Below are positions 1 through 5,962 of a stretch of DNA of 6,125 nucleotides, one piece after another (the first letter of the stretch is position 1; every line of letters begins with the position of its first letter). The stretch spans positions 1 through 6,125 of the forward strand of contig JAFZXG010000143.1 of NCBI GenBank assembly GCA_017616925.1, in the 5' to 3' direction. The notes beneath the pieces were generated by a model that saw only the letters and a program-made list of their open reading frames with translations, was not told where the DNA came from and did not search any database. The position numbers and the translations under genes were made by a program. This stretch comes from Clostridia bacterium (lineage in GTDB: Bacteria; Bacillota; Clostridia; Christensenellales; Borkfalkiaceae).

Positions 1-6
1 CCGCTG

Positions 7-1017
7 ATGGCCTCGCAATACCATTACAGAAAGCGTGCTTTCATAATAGTGCTTATTGCAACGATACTGCTCGTGCCGATCGCGGTTTACGGAAGTTTCT
101 TTCTCGGAGCACCCGACAGAAACTTTTTAAAAGGCGAAATCACGGAAACCGAAGCCATGGTCCTCGCTAATCGTATTCCGCTTGCAACGACCAAGCGCAT
201 GACGGAACTTTTTACGCACTACACTCTGCCCCTTTTGTTCGGCGTGATCGTAATAGTTCTGCTCGTAACGGGAATAACCCGCAGAAACGGGAAAATGCTA
301 CGGATCCAGACCGAACTTTCCGAAAAGATCCGCGAAGAAATGGAAAATCGTAATAAAGCGCAAAATCAGGTCATAGAAATGCTGACCAGCCTTATCGAAA
401 CGCGCGACGTAAGCACGGGTACGCATATTCTACGGACTAAAACCATCGTCGAACTGATAGCGAAAGCCATGCAAAAAGAACCCGATTACCGCGATATACT
501 TACGGATGAAACGATAGAACGCATGGTACAAGCGGCGCCGCTTCACGACATAGGGAAAATAATCGTTTCCGATTCGATTTTGCTTAAACCGGCAAAACTT
601 ACGCCCGAAGAATTCGAGACGATGAAAAAACATACGACCGTTGGCGGAAAACTCGTTAAAAAACTGTTTTTAGATATGAACGACCCCGCATTTTTACAAA
701 TGGCGGAAGATATCGCGCTCTGTCATCATGAAAAATGGGACGGCACCGGTTATCCGTGCGGGCTCAAAAAGGACGCCATCCCCCTTTGCGCGCGCATAAT
801 GGCGGTAGCCGACGTGTACGACGCGTTGGTTTCGGCACGGGTATATAAACCCGCTTTCCCACCGGAAGAAGCGCTTAAAATACTTTTTTCGGAAAACGCA
901 ACGCGTTTCGATCCGGACATTATGAAAGTCGTCGAAAAAATAAAAGACGATCTCAAAGCACTTGCGGATACTTCGCGGAACGGCACGTCGGCGACAGGCA
1001 CGGACGTTTCGGCATAA
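7..1017 (+). CDS. Membrane-anchored HD-GYP domain protein, probable cyclic-di-GMP phosphodiesterase
   Basis: The C-terminal half (about residues 120-315) is an HD-GYP domain. Visible signatures are ETRD at 131-134 with H140, the HD pair H180-D181 followed by K184, H209, the H240-H241-E242 cluster, the G248-Y249-P250 triad that names the family, and D269 in a DVYDAL segment. All the main metal-binding positions I can place are present, so it should be active. Family knowledge: HD-GYP proteins hydrolyse cyclic-di-GMP to pGpG or GMP. The N-terminus has a basic stretch (residues 8-10), a membrane segment at about 11-33, a roughly 40-residue external loop and a second membrane segment at about 73-90. 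A polar helical linker (about 97-125) then leads into the cytoplasmic catalytic domain. No recognised sensor domain fits in the short loop. The reading frame stays open to base 1 and no ribosome binding site is visible, so the true start may lie outside the window. It ends TAA, 7 bases from the convergent M24 gene. Its arginine codons are mostly CGN, unlike its neighbours. Confidence 0.88.
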   Translation: MASQYHYRKRAFIIVLIATILLVPIAVYGSFFLGAPDRNFLKGEITETEAMVLANRIPLATTKRMTELFTHYTLPLLFGVIVIVLLVTGITRRNGKMLRIQTELSEKIREEMENRNKAQNQVIEMLTSLIETRDVSTGTHILRTKTIVELIAKAMQKEPDYRDILTDETIERMVQAAPLHDIGKIIVSDSILLKPAKLTPEEFETMKKHTTVGGKLVKKLFLDMNDPAFLQMAEDIALCHHEKWDGTGYPCGLKKDAIPLCARIMAVADVYDALVSARVYKPAFPPEEALKILFSENATRFDPDIMKVVEKIKDDLKALADTSRNGTSATGTDVSA

Positions 1018-1024
1018 TAAAATA

Positions 1025-2224
1025 TTAACTTTTCGAGAATATTTCCGGGATCGCCTTATCGTTATAGGTGGTCATACGTTTTGCGCCGTCTTTACCTATA
1101 AGATAGCAGTCTTCGATCCTGAAACTTCCCCACTCCATACCCTTAAAGTAAGCGTCGATACATATCGCCATATTCTTCTCGATCATGCGCTTATTGCCGA
1201 CCGTAAAGATCGGCGCTTCGCACTCTAACATACCCGTACTGTGCAGGCTTCCGTAAGGACAGTATTCTATATACCCGTATTTCGTAAGATAGTCCGTATA
1301 CGCGTTAAGCACTACGTCGCAGGGCGTACCGTCGTTCATCTTCGCCGAAGCGTAGTTTAAGGCGTCGTAAGCGCAAAGCACCGCGTCCTTTATTTTCTGC
1401 GGGATCTTGCCGAGTACCAGCGGGCTGCAGGTGATACCGTTATACCCTTCGTAGCACACGCCCGCGGCAAGATTTATTATCTCGCTTTCGCCTATTCTTC
1501 TTAAAGTGTTCCTGCACATACTTATGTACGAGTTGTCTTTCCCCGTGGCGACCATGGGCGCGAACGACTGAACGTAACTTTCCGCGCCGAGATCCATCAT
1601 TTCCGCTTCGAACATGCCTTCGATATGCCGTTCGGTCATGCCTACTTCTATTTTCGGAACGACTCTCCCGAACATTTCGCTTACCATCTGCCAGTTGGTC
1701 TTAAGTATTTCTATCTCGGCGGGACTCTTTCTTATTCTCTGTTCGTAGTGAACGTCGTCGAAGTCGACGATCTCCGCGTTACCGAATACTTTTCTCAGTT
1801 TATCCATTATGATAGACGGAAAGATAAGTCTGCCGATAAAACCGATTCTCTTTACGTTCGGGTGTTCGCTCTTCACCTGTCTGAATAACTCTTCGAAGTC
1901 GAGTTGCCCTTCGGTGTCGTACTCGAAACCGCTGACTTCACCGATCTCGGGAAGGATCGCGATACGGCTTTCGGGAAGTTTATTTTGAACCAGACAGTAA
2001 TCGTAAGACGCCTGTCCGCTACACACCACCGTTTCGCCCGTTCTCGCGATTATTATCGCCGAACTTTCGTTGACGGGTGCGAATCCGCAATAGTACCGCA
2101 CGATCGCGATCTCTAATAAATTTGAAAACCCGATAACGAGATCCACGCCATTTTCGGACATCTTTTCACGCAACGCGTTCACTCTTTTTAAATACTCTTT
2201 GCCTTCGATCATAGGATAATCCAT
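1025..2224 (-). CDS. Creatinase/aminopeptidase P-fold (M24) protein lacking canonical metal ligands
   Basis: The 399 residues have the two-domain layout of creatinase, prolidase and aminopeptidase P: an N-terminal domain (about 10-160) and a pita-bread M24 domain (about 168-390). The M24 metal site is normally Asp, Asp, His, Glu, Glu. By eye alignment, the first Asp is N251 (INLAAG), the second is I264, the His is kept as H328 (LHSTG), the first Glu is D357 and the last Glu is kept as E371 (RIEDCYLIG). The second active-site His of peptidases falls at C335. Creatinase, from memory, also has Asn at the first position and works without metal, but the usual catalytic His before the N251 strand is not evident here. 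The protein is therefore either a creatinase-like C-N hydrolase with an altered site or a non-enzymatic member; ordinary metallopeptidase activity is unlikely. The start is supported by AAGGAG 8 bases upstream. It is the last gene of a three-gene operon, 16 bases after the phosphotriesterase-family gene. Confidence 0.82.
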   Translation of the reverse strand: MDYPMIEGKEYLKRVNALREKMSENGVDLVIGFSNLLEIAIVRYYCGFAPVNESSAIIIARTGETVVCSGQASYDYCLVQNKLPESRIAILPEIGEVSGFEYDTEGQLDFEELFRQVKSEHPNVKRIGFIGRLIFPSIIMDKLRKVFGNAEIVDFDDVHYEQRIRKSPAEIEILKTNWQMVSEMFGRVVPKIEVGMTERHIEGMFEAEMMDLGAESYVQSFAPMVATGKDNSYISMCRNTLRRIGESEIINLAAGVCYEGYNGITCSPLVLGKIPQKIKDAVLCAYDALNYASAKMNDGTPCDVVLNAYTDYLTKYGYIEYCPYGSLHSTGMLECEAPIFTVGNKRMIEKNMAICIDAYFKGMEWGSFRIEDCYLIGKDGAKRMTTYNDKAIPEIFSKS

Positions 2225-2232
2225 TTTTTCCG

Positions 2233-2238
2233 CTCCTT
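2233..2238 (-). promoter_or_regulatory. Ribosome binding site of the M24 gene
   Basis: On the minus strand AAGGAG lies 8 bases before the ATG at 2224, in the 16-base gap after the phosphotriesterase-family stop codon. It is the clearest Shine-Dalgarno sequence in the window and fixes the M24 start. Confidence 0.8.
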
Positions 2239-2240
2239 AT

Positions 2241-3248
2241 TTATTTTATAAATTCCCTGACGTTGTCGGTCAGAATTTCTCCGTAAGTCTTTTCTTCGAT
2301 ACCGTTTTCAGTCGCCATATTCTTTACCGTTCTCAGAATATGCGCGTACCCCTGTCCGCCGTAGGATACCCACATACTCTTTAAGCAGATATCGTTGCAG
2401 ACGAGTATGCGTTTTTTATACCCTTCGTCTATAAGCCGTTTTAACAGTCTTATCCTTTCCAGATCGTAAGCGAACCTCCGCTTTTCGTTTATATAGAACT
2501 CTTTGCCGAAGTTGTCGAACTCGACGTAAACGCCCAGATCGAGTAGCCCCCTTATATAGTCGGGGCGCAGAAGAACGTCGACGTGGTCGATGCATATCTT
2601 TTGCGGCTTAACGCCTTCCGCGGTAAGTATCTTTACCACTTCAAAGCCGTTCTCGGTGTAAAGATCGGTGTGGACGTGTATCGCCTTTCCCGTTTCCGCG
2701 CCGACTATTCCCGCCGCCGTAAGCACTTTCCTTTCCCCGTCGCCTATGACCGCGCTCGTGCCGATCTCTCCGATGATCCCCGCCTTTATATCCGTTCCCG
2801 CTATGCCTTTAAGAATATCCGTGCGCATTTCTTCCGCGAGAGTCTCCACGCTTGCATCCTTGACGTAAGCAAAGTGCGCTTTTGCGTAATAATGCCCGCA
2901 ACCGACGATTATATTTACGCCTGACTCTAACGAAACCCTTTTCAGTTTGTTCACGTCCCTGCCTATCTCGTCCGACGTGCAATCGATAAGAGTGTCGCCG
3001 CCGTGCGCTTTGAAATATTTAAGTTCAAAGATCGCCTTGTCTTCTTCGTCCAAAAGGGCGTTGTCCAAAACGGCGTACGGATCGTCGTAGATCTCGGCGC
3101 GTTTTTCCGCGTCCATCTTACTGTAGAACACGGGCGGTTCGCCACCGGTTATTTCCACGCAGCCGCGCATGTCTATGAAGACGTGTTCGTGCGACGAACA
3201 GACGCCTAATTTACTTTCGGGTATCTCTCCGAGAACCGTATTTATCAT
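2241..3248 (-). CDS. Phosphotriesterase (PTE)-family metal-dependent hydrolase
   Basis: This is a 335-residue member of the phosphotriesterase family within the amidohydrolase superfamily, the usual length. The binuclear metal site is complete by motif: H20 and H22 (SSHEHVF), E161 as the bridging carboxylate (GIIGEIGTS), H193 (HVHTDLY), H222 (CIDHVD) and D286 (VCNDICL). The bridging ligand is Glu, as in the Php/YhfV-type branch, rather than the carboxylated Lys of classical phosphotriesterase. Family members with known activity are mostly lactonases, including sugar-lactone and phospho-sugar-lactone hydrolases; the phosphotriesterase name reflects a side activity. The protein should be cytoplasmic, as there is no signal peptide. 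It begins 2 bases after the stop of the upstream gene and uses a GGAG lying inside that gene, so the two are co-translated. The operon partners (an unrecognised protein and a creatinase-like protein) suggest a small-molecule hydrolytic pathway. The substrate cannot be named. Confidence 0.9.
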   Translation of the reverse strand: MINTVLGEIPESKLGVCSSHEHVFIDMRGCVEITGGEPPVFYSKMDAEKRAEIYDDPYAVLDNALLDEEDKAIFELKYFKAHGGDTLIDCTSDEIGRDVNKLKRVSLESGVNIIVGCGHYYAKAHFAYVKDASVETLAEEMRTDILKGIAGTDIKAGIIGEIGTSAVIGDGERKVLTAAGIVGAETGKAIHVHTDLYTENGFEVVKILTAEGVKPQKICIDHVDVLLRPDYIRGLLDLGVYVEFDNFGKEFYINEKRRFAYDLERIRLLKRLIDEGYKKRILVCNDICLKSMWVSYGGQGYAHILRTVKNMATENGIEEKTYGEILTDNVREFIK

Positions 3249-3250
3249 AT

Positions 3251-4030
3251 TTAGATCTCCGTATCGCCGTATTTTTTTATATATTCTTTAAGGATCTTAT
3301 TCGTTTCAAGTGGCGCGTCGCCCACGGTGTTCGAACAGAATATAACGCCGTCGATCCTTTTACTTTTAAGCAGTCCGAAATACTTTTCAATTTGTTTTCT
3401 GAAAAGATCGGCGTCCATGGGATCGGTGCCGTCGTCCCTATAATCGTAAAGGTATATGCCAAGCATAACTTTTTTGCCCGCCGTGACCGACAAGAACCTA
3501 TCGACGTATTCGTCCACGCGCTTTATCTTCTCGCATCCCCACAGCCAGAAAGACACCCCGTCGAAACAGTCGAGATATTCGGTCAGGTCTTCGTAGATTT
3601 TAACGTCGTACAGCACGCACCAGAAGTCCAGCCCGCTGTCGTTAAGTTTTTTCTTTATCTTTCTTAAGACGGACGGCGGGAAACGTTTCATACGTTCGGG
3701 CGAGAAAAAGTCGTCCATAACGCCCCCGTCGATATTCTTCCCGTCTTTTAAGCAGGCGATAACGTCGTCCGTATTGCCGAGTTCGGCTTTCGGAAGCGGT
3801 GAACTCGCGTCGCCTACGACCGACCATTTCACCCGCCTTAGACCCGAAAACCGCTTGGCGAGATCGTTAAAAGGCGGCTGAATATTCCCGCCGTAAGACA
3901 CGATAAACGAGTTTTCGATCCCGTACTCTTTGGCAAAATCTTCGGGACTCATCTTGCAGTCAAACGGCACTATGCCGTTATGACTTCCTTCGAGATGTCC
4001 CCAGTTCCACAGTTTTTCTTTAAGTTTCAT
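3251..4030 (-). CDS. Uncharacterised protein with TIM-barrel-like features
   Basis: I do not recognise a named family for this 259-residue protein. It has no signal peptide or membrane segment and is probably cytoplasmic. Alternating hydrophobic strands and amphipathic helices, several strands ending in acidic or aromatic residues, resemble a TIM barrel of the glycoside-hydrolase type. Candidate strands are SFIVSYGG (41-48), VKWSVVGD (67-74), GGVMDDFF (102-109), FWCVLYD (136-142), GVSFWLWG (158-165), KVMLGIYLYDY (187-197) and DGVIFCSN (227-234). The N-terminus carries a distinctive NWGH...GSH stretch (9-17). D106-D107 followed by FFSPER is the most catalytic-looking site, because many retaining or radical-type barrels place acids at strand ends; this is inference. 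It is the first gene of a three-gene operon behind a good promoter, and the PTE-family gene follows after 2 bases. The ATG is preceded by AAAGGG with a short 4-base spacer. A carbohydrate- or lactone-related role would fit the neighbour, but nothing proves it. Confidence 0.75.
   Translation of the reverse strand: MKLKEKLWNWGHLEGSHNGIVPFDCKMSPEDFAKEYGIENSFIVSYGGNIQPPFNDLAKRFSGLRRVKWSVVGDASSPLPKAELGNTDDVIACLKDGKNIDGGVMDDFFSPERMKRFPPSVLRKIKKKLNDSGLDFWCVLYDVKIYEDLTEYLDCFDGVSFWLWGCEKIKRVDEYVDRFLSVTAGKKVMLGIYLYDYRDDGTDPMDADLFRKQIEKYFGLLKSKRIDGVIFCSNTVGDAPLETNKILKEYIKKYGDTEI
3257..3260 (-). promoter_or_regulatory. Ribosome binding site of the PTE-family gene
   Basis: GGAG on the minus strand lies 8 bases before the ATG at 3248. 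It sits within the last codons of the upstream gene, which supports this start and translational coupling. Confidence 0.65.
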
Positions 4031-4094
4031 TTTTCCCTTTACAACGATTCCGCGACGGATTTTATTTTTTTCGACGCAAACTCTTTTTTCTTAA

Positions 4095-4123
4095 ATTATA
4101 TTACGGATCGGAAAAAAACGCAA
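4095..4123 (-). promoter_or_regulatory. Sigma-70/SigA-type promoter of the three-gene operon
   Basis: On the minus strand a perfect TATAAT -10 box (4100 to 4095) is separated by 17 bases from TTGCGT (4123 to 4118), a 3-of-6 match to the -35 consensus that keeps the key TTG. Transcription would start near 4088, giving a leader of about 58 bases before the ATG at 4030. The -35 box lies inside the terminator of the upstream operon. No operator repeat is obvious in the leader. Confidence 0.65.
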
Positions 4124-4143
4124 TCCTTAAAGGATTACGTTTT
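4112..4143 (-). terminator. Intrinsic terminator of the rsmA-rdgB-chr operon
   Basis: On the minus strand the inverted repeat AATCCTT/AAGGATT (4136-4130 with 4128-4122) is extended, past one mismatch, by a CG/CG step and an A/T stretch. It is followed by a run of seven T (4118-4112). It lies about 58 bases past the stop of the last chromate-transporter gene. The stem is AT-rich but the layout is that of a Rho-independent terminator. The flanking A run on the other side also makes it partly symmetrical, but no plus-strand gene leads into it. Confidence 0.75.
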
Positions 4144-4200
4144 CTCACGTTTTGAATATAAAAAGTGAAAGTCGCGAGGGCTTACCTTTTTCCATTGTCC

Positions 4201-4782
4201 CTACCCTATCACGCCGTAGAAAAGCATACCGAGAAGCGCGGCGAAAACAATAATTATTATGGGCGACAGACTCTTTTTCCGCAGTTTATTATAGATCAAA
4301 CTTACCGCGGCGACGATACCGAAGATGATAAGCGACTTATACTCGAACGAAAACCCGTCGCCTATTCTCGCAACACCGAGTATCACGGTCAAAAAAAGCG
4401 TTATGCCCGTGCCGACTATCAAGCCCATAACGACAGGTCTTACTCCGACCAAAAAGGCGTTTACGGGTGCGTATTTTAGAAGTCCTTTTATTATCGAAGC
4501 GACAAGCAATATGATTATAAACGCGGGAAGAACGACTCCGAGAGTCGCAAGCAGCGCGCCGAGAATACCGCCCTGCGTCGCGCCGACGAAGGTCGCCATA
4601 TTTATCGCGATAGGTCCCGGCGTGCTTTCGGCTACCGCGATAAAGTCCATAACCCGTTCGCTCGTCAGCCAGCCTTTAGCCACCACTTCTTCGGTCACCA
4701 TAGGTATCATTGCGTAACCGCCCCCGAAGGACACCGCGCCGATCTTTAAGAAAGTCAAAAAAAGATCCAGAAGTACGGGCAT
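4201..4782 (-). CDS. Chromate transporter (CHR family), short single-domain half, second of pair
   Basis: This 193-residue hydrophobic protein is one CHR domain. The family signature FGGGYAM is at residues 19-25 and the AESTPGP motif at 51-57, followed by about four further membrane segments (roughly 74-100, 110-138, 150-166, 174-192). Full-length ChrA has two such domains in about 400 residues. Short CHR proteins are usually encoded as adjacent pairs and, in the Bacillus subtilis case, both are needed for chromate export driven by ion gradients. The start overlaps the stop of the preceding half by one base (TAATG), and an AAAGGGGG sequence lies 9 bases upstream, so expression of the two halves is coupled. 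Chromate resistance is the family's assigned function; the natural anion in this organism could be another oxyanion. The gene is the last of its operon, ending TAG before the terminator at 4112-4143. Confidence 0.9.
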   Translation of the reverse strand: MPVLLDLFLTFLKIGAVSFGGGYAMIPMVTEEVVAKGWLTSERVMDFIAVAESTPGPIAINMATFVGATQGGILGALLATLGVVLPAFIIILLVASIIKGLLKYAPVNAFLVGVRPVVMGLIVGTGITLFLTVILGVARIGDGFSFEYKSLIIFGIVAAVSLIYNKLRKKSLSPIIIIVFAALLGMLFYGVIG

Positions 4783-5375
4783 TATTCTTTACCCCCTTTG
4801 TTCCGATCCTTTCTCGCCGCCGTAGAAATAAGCCATATTGCAATACCGACCGCGCCGCCGATTAAAATTATGAACACCGCGGGAAAATTCCATGAAAAAA
4901 GCGTTATCGCCACCAACAAAAGAGTGGATATTATAAACGCCGCGACGTTATACACGGTCTTTTTCAGTTTAAGAAAGAGTTTTATCCCCGCGGAAAGTAT
5001 CAAAAACACCACCGCCGCGCGAATACCCGTAAACGCATATTTTACCCAGACGAGTTCTATAAACTCATCGAAAAACAGCGATATGCAGAAAATTATTACA
5101 AGCGACGGCAGGATAAGTCCCAAGGTGGAAAAAACCGAACCGAAAAACCCACGCCGTTTATAACCTATATAGGTCGCGGAGTTGACCGAAATGGGACCGG
5201 GGGTGCTTTCGGCGATAGTGAGAACGTCCGCGAACTCTTCCGCGGAAAGCCATTTCTTGCGTTCCACGAATTCGCGTTCGATTATCGCCACCATCGCGTA
5301 ACCGCCGCCGAAAGTAAACAGACCGACTTTAAAAAAAGTCAGAAATAAAATAAAGAGTTCTTTTAACTTGTTCAT
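4782..5375 (-). CDS. Chromate transporter (CHR family), short single-domain half, first of pair
   Basis: This 197-residue CHR-domain membrane protein carries FGGGYAM at 22-28 and AESTPGP at 55-61, the two diagnostic motifs of the family. Hydrophobic segments lie at about 8-30, 78-101, 115-135, 143-162 and 166-186, and the C-terminal tail is basic and charged. It is clearly homologous to the gene that follows it but divergent, as expected for a heterodimeric pair in which the halves have opposite membrane orientation (family knowledge, not seen here). The ATG overlaps the TAA of rdgB by one base, and I see no strong Shine-Dalgarno sequence before it, so it probably depends on translational re-initiation by ribosomes leaving rdgB. 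Role: export or exchange of chromate or a related oxyanion across the cytoplasmic membrane together with its partner. Confidence 0.9.
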   Translation of the reverse strand: MNKLKELFILFLTFFKVGLFTFGGGYAMVAIIEREFVERKKWLSAEEFADVLTIAESTPGPISVNSATYIGYKRRGFFGSVFSTLGLILPSLVIIFCISLFFDEFIELVWVKYAFTGIRAAVVFLILSAGIKLFLKLKKTVYNVAAFIISTLLLVAITLFSWNFPAVFIILIGGAVGIAIWLISTAARKDRNKGGKE

Positions 5376-5962
5376 TATTTATCCGTTAAGAGTTCTTTTA
5401 ACCTTACGGCGAGTTTACCCGCCGCCCTCGACCTGTGCGATACCGAATTTTTTTCTTTTTCGGTAGCCAGACCGAAAGGTTTTTTCAGATCGTAAGAATA
5501 AAACACGGGATCGTATCCGAAACCGTTTTCACCTTGCGGCGAGAACAGTATTTCGCCTTTCGTCGTTCCCGTTTCGGCGATTATCCTTTTCCCGTCGTAA
5601 TACACCGTACAGCAGGAAAATTCCGCCGTTCTGTCGGTCTTGCCCTTAAGTTCGGACAGAAGTTTTGCTATATTGTCCGAATCGCTGCCGCCCGAATAGC
5701 GCGCGCTGTAAATCCCCGGCGCGCCGCCTAAAGAGTTTACCTTTAGCCCGCTGTCGTCCGAAATTGCGGGAAGTCCCGTCGCGTTAAAAACGGCTTTTGC
5801 TTTTATGAGTGCGTTTTCGTAAAACGAATTGCCCGTTTCTTCTATCCCGAAGTCGTAGCCGAGTTCTTTAAACCCCACGATATCGAAGTCGCCGAGTAGA
5901 CTTTTAAGTTCTTTTATTTTGCCCGCGTTCGCGGACGCGAGAACGATCCTAATTTTTCCCAT
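5375..5962 (-). CDS. rdgB: Non-canonical purine NTP pyrophosphatase (ITPase/dITPase/XTPase, RdgB/HAM1 family)
   Basis: The 195-residue length and all family motifs are present: SANAGKIKE at 10-18 near the N-terminus, EETGNSFYENALIKAKA at 41-57, the catalytic ISDDSGL at 67-73 with D69-D70, YSARYSG at 85-91, FGYDPVF at 148-154 and SHRSRA at 175-180. The enzyme hydrolyses dITP, ITP, XTP and dXTP to monophosphates plus pyrophosphate, keeping deaminated purines out of DNA and RNA; it acts in the cytoplasm as a homodimer and needs magnesium. The start is fixed by the conserved opening (MGKIRIVLASANAGK), although the upstream AGAAG is only a weak ribosome binding site. The start lies 14 bases inside the end of rsmA, and the stop overlaps the start of the first CHR gene, so all these genes look co-translated. 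Confidence 0.96.
   Translation of the reverse strand: MGKIRIVLASANAGKIKELKSLLGDFDIVGFKELGYDFGIEETGNSFYENALIKAKAVFNATGLPAISDDSGLKVNSLGGAPGIYSARYSGGSDSDNIAKLLSELKGKTDRTAEFSCCTVYYDGKRIIAETGTTKGEILFSPQGENGFGYDPVFYSYDLKKPFGLATEKEKNSVSHRSRAAGKLAVRLKELLTDK

Noticed and set aside
962..1228. An 88-codon plus-strand open frame bridging the HD-GYP and M24 gene ends
   Set aside because: It overlaps two real genes in other frames and shows no start signal or domain.
4049..4072. A small hairpin (TCCG-CGA-CGGA) followed by a T-rich tract on the plus strand, resembling a terminator
   Set aside because: The stem is only four base pairs and no plus-strand gene leads into it. It lies in the leader of the minus-strand operon.
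4031..4094. Possible riboswitch or attenuator in the leader of the three-gene operon
   Set aside because: The leader is only about 58 bases and A-rich, with no strong stem or known aptamer pattern.
4165..4479. A 104-codon plus-strand open frame starting in the intergenic region
   Set aside because: Most of it is antisense to the chromate-transporter gene. The predicted protein is low in hydrophobic core and rich in charged and Tyr residues, and resembles no family.
4325..4717. A 130-codon plus-strand open frame opposite the second chromate-transporter gene
   Set aside because: It is antisense to a clear CHR-family gene with intact motifs, has no ribosome binding site or recognisable domain, and arises from the codon bias of the real gene.
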